Part shown: positions 22,520 to 30,059 of the stretch, piece after piece
Position numbering within the stretch: the stretch's first letter is position 1
Layout: every line of letters starts with the position of its first letter
Source of the DNA: Syntrophaceae bacterium UBA1411
GTDB taxonomy: Bacteria; Desulfobacterota; Syntrophia; Syntrophales; Smithellaceae
Length of the DNA stretch: 35,211 bases
Assembly: GCA_002304995.1 (NCBI GenBank)
Contig: DBPV01000041.1
Location: forward strand, 323-35,533
Direction of reading: 5' to 3'
Notes under the pieces: generated by a model
Databases searched by the model: none
Told to the model about the DNA's origin: nothing
What the model saw: the letters and a program-made list of their open reading frames with translations, nothing else
Position numbers and translations under genes: made by a program

Positions 22520-24310
22520 CTAAAAGGCGCTGTCCCAGCGCTTGCTCAGACGGATGGCGGCGTTGATCAGCCCCACCATGCTGTACGTCTGAACGTAGTT
22601 CCCCCAAGGAACGCCCGTCCGGGGATCGAGATGTTCGGCCAAAAGGCCGTGGCGGTTGCGCCGGGCCAGCAGATTTGTGAAGAGATCGCGCGCCTCCTCG
22701 GCGCGGCCCAAAGCGGCCAGCGCGTAAATGTACCAGAAGGTGCAAACCACAAACGCATTTTCCGGCACGCCGAAATCATCCTTCTCGACGTAGCGGTAAA
22801 TGTAGTTGCCGTGGCGCAGCTCCCGCTCGACGGCGGCGACGGTTTTTGCGAAGCGCGGATCGTCGGCCGCCAGAAATCCGATGTCGTGGATCAGAAGCAG
22901 GCTCGCGTCGAGCGCATCGCCTTCGAAGGAAGCCACAAAGGTCTGTTTCTTTTCGTTCCACGCCCGCCGGCAAACGGTTTTGTGGATAATGCGGGCCTTG
23001 CCCTGCCAGTAGGCGGCCCGGTCGGAAAGGCCGATGTAGTCGGCGATCCGGGCCAGACGGTCGCAGGCGGCCCAGCACATGATGCCGGAAAAGGTATGAA
23101 CGCGCAGGGTGTTGCGTGTCTCCCATGGTCCGGAATCCGGCTGATCGTGAACTAAGATGGCCGCCTCCCCCAGCGGCTCCAGCCGCGTGAAAAGGGCCTG
23201 GCCTCCCCGGTGCGCGAGCCGGCGGTCGAAAAACACGTGCGCCACGGCAAGAATGGCCGAACCGTAGACGTCGTGCTGAATCTGCTCGCAGGCCTGATTG
23301 CCGACCCGTACGGGCCCCATGCCCCGGTAACCGGGCAGGGCGGAAAGTTCGCACTCGTCGAGGCGCGCCCGGCCGTCGATGCCGTAAACGGGCTGGATGC
23401 GGCCGTCGGGCGTGCCGGCTGCAACATTGATGAGATAATTCAAATACCGCTCCATCGTGTTGGTCGTGCTCAGGCGGTTGAGCGCGTTCACGACGAAGTA
23501 GGAATCCCGCAGCCAGCAGTAGCGGTAGTCCCAGTTGCGTCCGGACCCGGGCGCCTCGGGAATGGACGTGGTCATCGCCGCGATGATGGCGCCCGTGTCC
23601 TGGAAGGTGTTGAGCTTCAGGGTAATGGCGGCGCGGATGACCTCCTCCTGCCACTCGAAGGGAATGGACAGGTCCCGCACCCAGTCGCGCCAGCTGTCCA
23701 CGGTTTCATCGAGGAAGCGGCGGGCAATCTCGCCGATGGCGTCCGGAATGGTTTCATCCGGCCCCAGAATCAGCGTGGCGGTGCTTTCGAGAAAGAAAGG
23801 CAGCTCCTGAAGCACGGCGGTCACGGAGATATCGGTAGTCAGCCGCAAAACCCAGGAGGGAGCGACATACCGGATATGGTGGCTGCCGTGCGTCACCGCG
23901 CAGTTCTGGCTGCCGTATTCGCACAGCGGCCGGATGCGCACACAGATGCGGGGACTGCCGACGAGGCGCCGGATCTGCCGGATGATCATCACGGGCATGA
24001 ACGTGCGACCGTACTGATGAAAGCGGGGAGCGAAATCCGTGATCTCAATGACCGCGCCATGGCGGTCCTTGAGGCGGGTGACCAGCACCGCCGTATTGGA
24101 CAGATAGGACTGCTGCGCCTCCACCTGGTCGATGAGTTCCACGACACAGTAACCCGCGCCCTCGCCGTCTGCATGCTCGCGCAACAGCGAGCAGAACATC
24201 GGATCGCCGTCAAACCGGGGCAGGCAGTTCCAGACGATTTCGCCGCGCTCGTCAATCAGCGCGCCGATGCGGCAGTTGCCGATGAGTCCCAGATCCAGTG
24301 AATTGTTCAT
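22520..24310 (-). CDS. Glycoside hydrolase family 15 (trehalase/glucoamylase-like)
   Basis: A 596-residue GH15 protein. The N-terminal beta-sandwich begins LDLGLIGNCRIGALID and NCLPRFDGDPMFCSLL. The (alpha/alpha)6 barrel carries the signature GSGRNWDYRYCWLRDSYF and the later HLDPRTGVPWGNYVQTYSMVGLINAA. GH15 enzymes invert alpha-glucosidic bonds; the bacterial two-domain group includes glucoamylases and trehalases. The position between a sugar kinase and trehalose-phosphate synthase makes trehalase, or hydrolysis of another glucoside to glucose, the better guess. No signal peptide, so intracellular. The start at 24310 has GGAAGGAG upstream and overlaps the kinase stop by four bases. The longer open frame to 24781 is antisense-like extension into the kinase gene. 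Confidence 0.85.
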   Translation of the reverse strand: MNNSLDLGLIGNCRIGALIDERGEIVWNCLPRFDGDPMFCSLLREHADGEGAGYCVVELIDQVEAQQSYLSNTAVLVTRLKDRHGAVIEITDFAPRFHQYGRTFMPVMIIRQIRRLVGSPRICVRIRPLCEYGSQNCAVTHGSHHIRYVAPSWVLRLTTDISVTAVLQELPFFLESTATLILGPDETIPDAIGEIARRFLDETVDSWRDWVRDLSIPFEWQEEVIRAAITLKLNTFQDTGAIIAAMTTSIPEAPGSGRNWDYRYCWLRDSYFVVNALNRLSTTNTMERYLNYLINVAAGTPDGRIQPVYGIDGRARLDECELSALPGYRGMGPVRVGNQACEQIQHDVYGSAILAVAHVFFDRRLAHRGGQALFTRLEPLGEAAILVHDQPDSGPWETRNTLRVHTFSGIMCWAACDRLARIADYIGLSDRAAYWQGKARIIHKTVCRRAWNEKKQTFVASFEGDALDASLLLIHDIGFLAADDPRFAKTVAAVERELRHGNYIYRYVEKDDFGVPENAFVVCTFWYIYALAALGRAEEARDLFTNLLARRNRHGLLAEHLDPRTGVPWGNYVQTYSMVGLINAAIRLSKRWDSAF

Positions 24311-25305
24311 GCCGCTCCTTCCTTCCCTTCCGGCGAATGCTGCGCCGCAAGCTTGTTCCAGATCAGCGCGGCCGCCCCCAGAACGCCGCCCTCGCCGGGC
24401 TTCAGAGCGGACGGCAGCAGCCGCACCGTCCCCCGGTAGGCGCGAAAGAGGTAGTCGTTCATGTAGCGCTGGGCCGGCGCAAGAAGCAGGTCTCCGGCCG
24501 CGGCCAGGCCTCCGGCCAGAAAAACGGCTTCCGGGCTCAGGCAGGCGACGGCATCGGCGAGCTTCATGCCCAGAATTCTCGCCGTCCGGTCGAAAGCGCA
24601 AAGCGAAACGGCGTCGCCCGCCTGAGCAAACGCAAAGACTTTTTGAGAGGTGATGGCGTCGGCGGCCAGAGAGCGCAGCGGACTCGGGTCGCAACGTTTG
24701 GCCAGAAGCGCGAGGACGGTCCGGACCAGACCGCCGGCGGACGCGTAAGTTTCCAGACAGCCGCGTTTCCCGCAGCGGCATTCGCGGCCGTTCGGATCGA
24801 CGGTCATGTGGCCGAGTTCCCCGGCAAAACCGCTGGCCCCGGTTAAAATCCGCCCGTCCGCCACAATGCCGCAGCCCAGGCCGGTACCCAGCGTAACAAC
24901 GATAAAATGCTTCATGCCGCGGGCGCCCCCGAACATCATCTCGCCTGCGGCGGCAGCTTTGGCGTCGTTGGTAAGCTCGACGGGCAGGTCGTAGTATTTA
25001 CGGACCAGCGCTGTAAGATCGACAGTTGCGCCCCAGTCGAGATTGACCGGCTGCTCGAGCGTCCCGCGGACGGGATGCGCGTTGGGCGCGCCGATTCCGA
25101 TCCCGACCAGACGGTGGGGAAAGGGGATTTCCGCCCGCAGCGCTTCAGTCCGCCGGTGGAGCGCCGCAACAAAAGCCCCGGCCGAATCGGCCGGGCGGGT
25201 GGGCATGACGTCATATTGCGTGAGAGATCCCGAGCGCTCCACGAATCCCAGCGCGGTATTGGTCCCGCCGATGTCGATGCCCAGCACCAGGTCTTGTTCG
25301 TGCAT
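24307..25305 (-). CDS. ROK-family sugar kinase (glucokinase-like)
   Basis: A 332-residue ROK kinase. The phosphate-1 loop is GIDIGGTNTALG (9-20). The sugar-binding part has NDAKAAAAGE, TLGTGLGCGIV and GELGHMT. The zinc site that defines ROK proteins is CRCGKRGCLE. Members phosphorylate glucose or related hexoses with ATP in the cytoplasm. There is no N-terminal helix-turn-helix, so it is an enzyme and not a ROK repressor. GGGGAGG precedes the ATG by 8 bases. First gene of the operon: it would turn glucose released by the GH15 enzyme into glucose 6-phosphate, the substrate of the trehalose-phosphate synthase two genes on. Confidence 0.9.
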   Translation of the reverse strand: MHEQDLVLGIDIGGTNTALGFVERSGSLTQYDVMPTRPADSAGAFVAALHRRTEALRAEIPFPHRLVGIGIGAPNAHPVRGTLEQPVNLDWGATVDLTALVRKYYDLPVELTNDAKAAAAGEMMFGGARGMKHFIVVTLGTGLGCGIVADGRILTGASGFAGELGHMTVDPNGRECRCGKRGCLETYASAGGLVRTVLALLAKRCDPSPLRSLAADAITSQKVFAFAQAGDAVSLCAFDRTARILGMKLADAVACLSPEAVFLAGGLAAAGDLLLAPAQRYMNDYLFRAYRGTVRLLPSALKPGEGGVLGAAALIWNKLAAQHSPEGKEGAA

Positions 25306-25505
25306 GCCGATGGCCTCCCCAACGATCTCTGTCCGTCGCGACCCTGCGGCGGCCCTGAAAAAAAAATCTTTCGTCCGAAGGTGTTTTCGGGATTTGCCTG
25401 TGCAATAAGGAGAAGTAATGGTGTATCAGACGATAGCGGCAGTCAGCATCTGTCGGACTTTTATCAATCCCGCGCTTTTGGCCAGGATGTGCTTTTTGTG
25501 ACAAA
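25306..25505 (-). other. Long leader of the trehalose operon
   Basis: About 190 transcribed bases lie between the promoter and the kinase ATG. On the minus strand a weak 5-bp hairpin (CTTCG/CGAAAG) is followed by a run of nine T at 25359-25367. This could be a weak attenuator, though the stem is too short to be sure. No riboswitch class is recognised. A short open frame covers the region but has no family resemblance. Confidence 0.3.
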
Positions 25506-25534
25506 AGTATAGGAAAAGCATCCGGTCGTGTCAA
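25506..25534 (-). promoter_or_regulatory. Promoter of the trehalose operon
   Basis: Minus-strand TTGACA (plus-strand 25529-25534) and TATACT (25506-25511) are 17 bases apart. It lies back to back with the promoter at 25543-25571, with 8 bases between the two -35 boxes. Confidence 0.85.
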
Positions 25535-25542
25535 CCCACAAT

Positions 25543-25571
25543 TTGACACAACCGGCGGGAGCGCCTATAAT
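25543..25571 (+). promoter_or_regulatory. Consensus promoter of the UPF0316 gene
   Basis: TTGACA at 25543-25548 and TATAAT at 25566-25571, spaced by 17 bases, are a perfect sigma-70 consensus. The leader is about 20 bases and includes the AAGGA ribosome-binding site before the ATG at 25597. Confidence 0.9.
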
Positions 25572-25596
25572 GGCATAAAAAAAGGATCGGAACGCC

Positions 25597-26178
25597 ATGG
25601 ACCTTGCCGCCCTGTTTGACTCGGAACTGTTTCGTCTGGCCGTTCTGCCGGCGATCATTTTTCTCGCACGCATCTGCGACGTGACGCTTGACACGCTGCG
25701 CATCATCTACGTTTCGCGCGGGCTTAAAATTCTCGCGGCGGCAATCGGCTTTTTTGAAGTGCTCATCTGGCTTACCGCCATCACGCAGATCTTTAAGAAT
25801 CTGACGAATCCCGTTTATTACGTCGCCTACGCGGGCGGTTTCGCGATGGGCAATTACATCGGCATTCTGATCGAGGAAAAAATGGCCATCGGCACAGTGG
25901 TCATCCGGATCATTACGCAAAGAGTGGCCGATGTCCTCATCGACGTCCTCAAAAACAACGGTTACGGCGTCACGCATGTGGACGCGCAGGGCGCCATGGG
26001 GCCGGTGAAAATCGTTTTTACCATCGTGAAAAGAAAAGACATCGACCGCGTGCTTTACCTGGTTCGCGCCTGCAATCCGCTGGCGTTTTTCACGATCGAA
26101 GACGTGCGCTCGGTGCGCAAGGGCGTTTTTCCGCTGATCAGGCCGGACACCGAGAAGCACCGGCCGGCCGGCCGGTGA
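25597..26178 (+). CDS. UPF0316 (DUF2179/DUF5698) membrane protein
   Basis: A 193-residue protein of the UPF0316 family. Three membrane helices make up the first ~85 residues, with the family block ARICDVTLDTLRIIYVSRGLK (about 24-44) and GNYIGILIEEKMAIG at 85-99. A cytoplasmic C-terminal domain of the DUF2179 type follows (VADVLIDVLKNNGYGVTHVDAQGAMGPVKIVFTIVKRKD). DUF2179-like domains are also found on YitT-type membrane proteins; their biochemical role is unknown. The gene is monocistronic, driven by a consensus promoter, which suggests steady strong expression. Its stop is 4 bases from the convergent etfA stop. Confidence 0.85.
   Translation: MDLAALFDSELFRLAVLPAIIFLARICDVTLDTLRIIYVSRGLKILAAAIGFFEVLIWLTAITQIFKNLTNPVYYVAYAGGFAMGNYIGILIEEKMAIGTVVIRIITQRVADVLIDVLKNNGYGVTHVDAQGAMGPVKIVFTIVKRKDIDRVLYLVRACNPLAFFTIEDVRSVRKGVFPLIRPDTEKHRPAGR
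26158..26177. repeat. 20-bp perfect G+C palindrome at a convergent gene junction
   Basis: CACCGGCC repeated around GGCC forms a perfect 20-base self-complementary sequence inside the last codons of the UPF0316 gene, right before the etfA stop on the other strand. It could form a hairpin in both transcripts, but no clear T-run follows on either strand. It may simply reflect reiterated GGCC. Confidence 0.5.
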
Positions 26179-26182
26179 CGGT

Positions 26183-27187
26183 TTATTCGCGGATGCGCCG
26201 GCGCAGCTCCTTGACAAGGTGATTGAGCCAGTCCGCCGCGTCGGCCACGACCGCAACGTCGGCCATTCTCATCATGGTGGCCTGCGGATTCTTGTTGACG
26301 GCAACGATGAAATCCGCCTCCCCCAGACCCGCCGTGTGCTGAATGGCGCCGCTGATGCCGAAGGAAAAAAGAATCTTCGGTTTAATATGCTTTCCCGCCT
26401 GGCCGATCAAAACATCGTGGCCGGCCCAGCCCGCGTAAACCACCGGCCGCGTCGCGCCGACGTCTCCGCCCAGGAGTTTTGCCAGATCGTCGAGCTTCCG
26501 GAAATTGTTCTTATTGCCCAGGCCGCGGCCGCCGCAGACAATGACGTTGGCGTTTTCGATGGTGTGCTCCCGCTGCACCGCGCGTTCGTACTGGATCTGG
26601 CGCACGCGCGCGGGAGGCAGCTGGGCGGGCAGCGGCAGGCGTTCGACCACCGCGGTCCGTTCGTTGTTGTGGGGAATCTCCCGGAAGGTGCCGGGGCGCA
26701 CGGTGGCCATCTGCGGCCGGTGCTTTTCCGTGACGATTTCCGCCAGCATGTTGCCGCCGAACGAAGGCGCGATCTGCACCAGAAGGCCGTCCGGGGTCAG
26801 ATCCAGCCCCACGCAGTCCGCGGAAAGGCCGGTGTGCAGGCGCTTGGCCAGCCGGGGCGCAAACTCCCGGCCGAAGTCGGTCGCGCCGATCAGCAGAATG
26901 TCCGGATCCCTTTCACGGACGAGCTTTTCCATCAGAATCAGGTAATGTTCCGTGCTGTAACTGGTGAGCGAGGGGTGATCGACGGCCAGGATGCGGTCCG
27001 CGCCGTGCGCGGTGTATTCCATGATCCACTCCTCCAGATCGTGGCCCACCACCACCGCGCAGACTTCCGCGTCCAGAAGACGGGAGAGGTCGACCGCCTT
27101 GGAGAGCAATTGCAGCGTCACGCGGTTTTGATAATAATTGCGGTAGTCGCCGAAAACCCAGATGCTTTTTCGTTTTCCGGTCATCAT
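26183..27187 (-). CDS. etfA: Electron transfer flavoprotein alpha subunit (bifurcating-type sequence)
   Basis: A 334-residue EtfA. The N-terminal part (IWVFGDYRN...VVVGHDLEEWIMEYTAHGAD...LIGATDFGREFAPRLAKRLHTGLSADC) and the block FGGNMLAEIVTEKHRPQMATVRPG resemble EtfA of clostridial/Acidaminococcus bifurcating ETFs more than mitochondrial-type EtfA. The C-terminal FAD domain shows GRGLGNK, VGATRPVV, GQAGKHIKPK, FGISGAIQHTAGL and VAVNKNPQATMM. It carries electrons from acyl-CoA dehydrogenase together with EtfB. The usual VDAGW is VYAGW. It is the last gene of the acd-etfB-etfA operon. Confidence 0.92.
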   Translation of the reverse strand: MMTGKRKSIWVFGDYRNYYQNRVTLQLLSKAVDLSRLLDAEVCAVVVGHDLEEWIMEYTAHGADRILAVDHPSLTSYSTEHYLILMEKLVRERDPDILLIGATDFGREFAPRLAKRLHTGLSADCVGLDLTPDGLLVQIAPSFGGNMLAEIVTEKHRPQMATVRPGTFREIPHNNERTAVVERLPLPAQLPPARVRQIQYERAVQREHTIENANVIVCGGRGLGNKNNFRKLDDLAKLLGGDVGATRPVVYAGWAGHDVLIGQAGKHIKPKILFSFGISGAIQHTAGLGEADFIVAVNKNPQATMMRMADVAVVADAADWLNHLVKELRRRIRE

Positions 27188-27199
27188 TTTTCTCTTTCG

Positions 27200-28027
27200 T
27201 CAGGTCTGCTTTTTCGCTTCGATGGATTTGCCGATCACAGCGCTGATTTTCCGCTGGTACTTATCCAGAAACTCGGCCGCGGCGTTGGCCGCCGCTCCCG
27301 TGATGAGGACATTTTCCTTCTGCGTTTTCCGGATGAAGACCCGGCGGACCTTCGTGCGCGATCCGTGGGCGGCAAGCTCCGCGGGCGTAATGTCCAGGCG
27401 CTTCAGATTGACGGAAAGGATGTCCGCTTCGGCAAACGCCCGGTTGAGTCCGGCAAAAGACGCGTAGCGCGGCTTGTACTGCTCCATCGACACGGTGACC
27501 AGCGCGGGAAATTCCATTTCCAGCGTTTCGCGGAATTTGTCCACCAGGCGGCGCACCCTGAGGGTCCGGCCGGAGATTTCCAGCCGCTCGGCGTAGGCCA
27601 CCGCCGGCAGATCGAGCTCTTCGGCAAGCTGCGGGCCGACTTGCGCCGTTTCGCTGTCGGAGGTGTAGGCCCCGCACAGGATAAGGTCGCAGCCGGGAAC
27701 TTCCCTGCCGATGGCGCGGCCCAAAACAAAGGACGTGGCGTACGTATCGGAGCCGGCAAGCAGCCGGTCGCACACCAGAATTCCCCGGTCCGCGCCCATG
27801 GCCAGCGCCTCGCGCAGCACTTCCTCCGCGGCGGGCGGCCCCATGGTGACGACCGTGATCTTCGCGCCGCCGTCGGCCTTGATCCGAAGTGCGGCCTCCA
27901 CGGCGTGCTTGCAGGCCGGATTCATCATTCCCGCGGCCAGATCGCGGCGAAGCGTCCCGGTTTTCTCATTCCAGGGCAGTTCGGTGACCATCGGCACCTG
28001 CTTGATGCATACCACAATATTCAACAT
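27200..28027 (-). CDS. etfB: Electron transfer flavoprotein beta subunit
   Basis: A 275-residue EtfB. It starts MLNIVVCIKQVP and carries NPACKHAVEAALRIK, VVTMGPPAAEEVLREALAMGADRGILVCDRLLAGSDTYATS and LILCGAYTSDSETAQVGPQLAEEL, the nucleotide-binding blocks of the family. MGPP and the D-R-x-x-A-G-S-D-T-x-A-T-S block match the type found in bifurcating ETFs, where EtfB holds an extra FAD and binds NAD(H). It lies 13 bases after the acyl-CoA dehydrogenase stop and 12 before etfA. Whether this ETF couples acyl-CoA oxidation to NADH and ferredoxin is inference. Confidence 0.92.
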   Translation of the reverse strand: MLNIVVCIKQVPMVTELPWNEKTGTLRRDLAAGMMNPACKHAVEAALRIKADGGAKITVVTMGPPAAEEVLREALAMGADRGILVCDRLLAGSDTYATSFVLGRAIGREVPGCDLILCGAYTSDSETAQVGPQLAEELDLPAVAYAERLEISGRTLRVRRLVDKFRETLEMEFPALVTVSMEQYKPRYASFAGLNRAFAEADILSVNLKRLDITPAELAAHGSRTKVRRVFIRKTQKENVLITGAAANAAAEFLDKYQRKISAVIGKSIEAKKQT

Positions 28028-28040
28028 CGTTTCTCGTTTC

Positions 28041-29192
28041 TCACAATATCGGCGTTGTCAGAATGGCGCGGGCGATGACCACGCGCTGGATCTCGCTGGT
28101 GCCTTCATAGATTTCCGTCACTTTGGCGTCGCGGAAATACCGCTCCACGTCGTACTCCTTGCTGTAGCCGTAGCCGCCGTGAATCTGCACGGCCAGCGAC
28201 GTCACCCTTGAGGCCACGCTGCTGCAGTAGAGCTTGGCCATGGACGCCTCGCAGCCGAACGGCGCTCCCGCGTCCTTGAGCTCGCAGGCGCGGTACAAAA
28301 GCAGGCGCGCGGCCAGAATTTCGGTCGCCATGTCGGCGATATAGTTTTGAATCGTCTGCTGGGAGGCGATGGGCTTTTTGAACTGCTGGCGCTCCTTGGC
28401 GTATTTGACCGCCGCTTCCATGGCGCCCTGCGCGATGCCCAGGGCCTGCGCGGCCACGCCGATGCGCCCGTTGTCCAGCGTCGCCAGACCGATTTTCATG
28501 CCGTCGCCCAGTTTGCCCAGCAGGTTTTCCGCCGGCACGCGGCAGTCCTCCAGAAACAGGGAAGAGACGGGATTGGCGCGCATGCCGCAGAGGTCCTCCA
28601 GTTCGCCCCGCAGAAATCCGGGAAACCGGCTTTCGACGATGAAGACGCTGCTTTGCAGTTTGTTTTCGGGCGAGGAGGTGAGCGCAAAAATCAGGGCGAC
28701 GTCGCAAACTCCGCCGTTGGTGACGAATATCTTGGTGCCGTTTAAAACATACTCCGCCCCGCGTTTGACGGCCGTCGTTTCCACGCTGCCCGCGTCGGAG
28801 CCGGCGTTGGCTTCGGTCAGGCTGAACGCGCCGATGACCTCGCCCGCAGCCAGCGGCGGCAGATATTTTTCCTTCTGACTTTTGCCGGCAAACTGCAGGA
28901 GGGGATAGACGGCCACGCCGTTGTGGACGGTGACGCAAAGCCCCACCGCCGCGCACACGCGGGACAGTTCCTCCACCACGATCGCGGCGCTGATGGAATC
29001 GAGGGCCGCGCCGCCGTATTCCTTCGGAACCTGCAGGCCGAAGTAGTTGAGGCCCCGCATCCTGGCGATGACGTCGCGCGGAAAAATCCTCTGCCGGTCG
29101 ATCTCGGCGGCAATCGGCGCCAGCTCCGTTTCGGCAAAAGCGCGCGCCTGGCTGCGGATCAGTTTATGTTTCATGCACGGGTTGAACTGCAA
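28041..29192 (-). CDS. Acyl-CoA dehydrogenase
   Basis: A 383-residue flavoenzyme of beta-oxidation type. It has the N-terminal helical domain (KLIRSQARAFAETELAP), the FAD/substrate block FSLTEANAGSDAGS and TKIFVTNGG, and the C-terminal signature YEGTSEIQRVVIAR, whose Glu is the usual catalytic base position. It removes two hydrogens from acyl-CoA to give the 2-enoyl-CoA. The start is a TTG at 29192: GGGGGA lies just before it, and MQFN... aligns with the normal family start, while the ATG at 29174 would cut it short and has no ribosome-binding site. It is first in an operon with etfB and etfA. Chain length is not predictable. Confidence 0.93.
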   Translation of the reverse strand: MQFNPCMKHKLIRSQARAFAETELAPIAAEIDRQRIFPRDVIARMRGLNYFGLQVPKEYGGAALDSISAAIVVEELSRVCAAVGLCVTVHNGVAVYPLLQFAGKSQKEKYLPPLAAGEVIGAFSLTEANAGSDAGSVETTAVKRGAEYVLNGTKIFVTNGGVCDVALIFALTSSPENKLQSSVFIVESRFPGFLRGELEDLCGMRANPVSSLFLEDCRVPAENLLGKLGDGMKIGLATLDNGRIGVAAQALGIAQGAMEAAVKYAKERQQFKKPIASQQTIQNYIADMATEILAARLLLYRACELKDAGAPFGCEASMAKLYCSSVASRVTSLAVQIHGGYGYSKEYDVERYFRDAKVTEIYEGTSEIQRVVIARAILTTPIL

Positions 29193-29231
29193 ATTTTATC
29201 CCCCGGATAAGTTTCGTAAAAAGTTCACTGG

Positions 29232-29260
29232 CATATAGAAAAAAGATGCGTTAAAGTCAA
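29232..29260 (-). promoter_or_regulatory. Promoter of the acd-etfBA operon
   Basis: Minus-strand TTGACT (plus-strand 29255-29260) and TATATG (29232-29237) are separated by 17 bases. Transcription would start about 33 bases before the TTG start codon. Confidence 0.7.
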
Positions 29261-29355
29261 CAGAAGAATCGCGCGCACAGGGACAAACGGGCGCCTCCGG
29301 ACACCGTTTGGGGAAAAAGCCGCGCGTCCGCTGCCTTATGATGAAGGAGGATGTC

Positions 29356-29718
29356 ATGAAAAAAATTGCTGTAGGACTGCTCGCAGCCCTTTTATTGTTG
29401 AGCTGGCTGCCTTGCGCCGGCGCCCAGGAATACGGCAAAATCCGCGCGCTCCGGGAACGGGCGACTTTCGTCACCAAGCAAAAAAACGAGTTTGTCGTCC
29501 GCGTGCTCACGTCCTACAGGATTCCGCATGAAACGAACGACCAGGGGGCCGTGGTCCGCATCAACATGGACGACAAGTGGCTTGCCGTCACGGCCATTGA
29601 AATCGTTCCCGTGCTCGCCCACGGCGCAGACAATAGCCGGCAGGTCACCGCGCATGAATTGTATTTCTTCACCGCCGACGGCATTCTGGACGTGATTTCG
29701 GCTCTGACCATCCGCTAG
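29356..29718 (+). CDS. Small secreted protein of unknown function
   Basis: A 120-residue protein with a clear Sec signal peptide: MKK, hydrophobic core IAVGLLAALLLLSWLPCAGA, cleavage expected before QEYG. The Cys in LPCAGA does not fit a lipobox well. The mature ~97 residues (KIRALRERATFVTKQKNEFVVRVLTSYRIPHETNDQGAVV...) contain no motif I recognise and are likely a small beta-rich periplasmic domain. AAGGAGG five bases before the ATG at 29356 sets the start over the earlier in-frame ATG at 29308. Its stop codon overlaps that of the convergent gene within a shared CTAG. Confidence 0.65.
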   Translation: MKKIAVGLLAALLLLSWLPCAGAQEYGKIRALRERATFVTKQKNEFVVRVLTSYRIPHETNDQGAVVRINMDDKWLAVTAIEIVPVLAHGADNSRQVTAHELYFFTADGILDVISALTIR

Positions 29719-30044
29719 GGCTGGCGGGTAAGCTTGCCCCGCATGGCGGCGACCTTTTCCCGGTCCAGATAGTACTTGTTGTCGCCGGTTTTCACGATCA
29801 GGCCGTCCTTGAGCAAAAGCCCCACGGCGCGGGGGCGCAGATTGCCCGTGCCGACACGGAAAAAATTCTTCCGTTCGTCCTGCAGGCGCACGGCCCGCGA
29901 CGCCTTCACGGCGCCGGCCTCCTCCAGTTCGGCAAGAATCTTGAAGCAGACCCTGCGCAACCCCCATCCGGCGGCGTACATGGCCAGTAAGACAAAAACG
30001 ACAAATCCGACCAGCAGCAGAATAATCTGTAAGTATACAGGCAC
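29715..30044 (-). CDS. Small membrane-anchored protein of unknown function
   Basis: A 109-residue protein with one N-terminal membrane helix (LQIILLLVGFVVFVLLAMYAAGWGL). A basic cytoplasmic domain of about 80 residues follows, looking winged-helix-like: FKILAELEEAGAV..., VGLLLKDGLIVKTGDNKYYLDREKVAAMR. The last part is reminiscent of a wing (G-D-N-K-Y-Y-L). No enzyme motif. It follows the PNPOx-like gene by 15 bases on the same strand, so the two probably share a transcript. Confidence 0.6.
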   Translation of the reverse strand: MPVYLQIILLLVGFVVFVLLAMYAAGWGLRRVCFKILAELEEAGAVKASRAVRLQDERKNFFRVGTGNLRPRAVGLLLKDGLIVKTGDNKYYLDREKVAAMRGKLTRQP

Positions 30045-30059
30045 GTCCTTTTTCCTTTT

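Noticed and set aside
20436..22523. 695-codon plus-strand open frame opposite otsA
   Set aside because: It mirrors the otsA coding strand, lacks any family motif, and is rich in Arg, His, Gln and Gly, as expected from an antisense frame of a high-G+C gene.
22503..22745. Upstream extension of the otsA frame giving an 833-residue protein
   Set aside because: It runs over the end of the GH15 gene; AAAGGAGG directly before the ATG at 22502 fixes the start.
24311..24781. Upstream extension of the GH15 frame giving a 753-residue protein
   Set aside because: The extension overlaps the kinase gene out of frame and is Arg/Gly-rich noise. A good ribosome-binding site lies right before the ATG at 24310.
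26219..28078. 619-codon plus-strand open frame opposite etfA and etfB
   Set aside because: Antisense shadow of two certain genes; no ribosome-binding site, no family resemblance.
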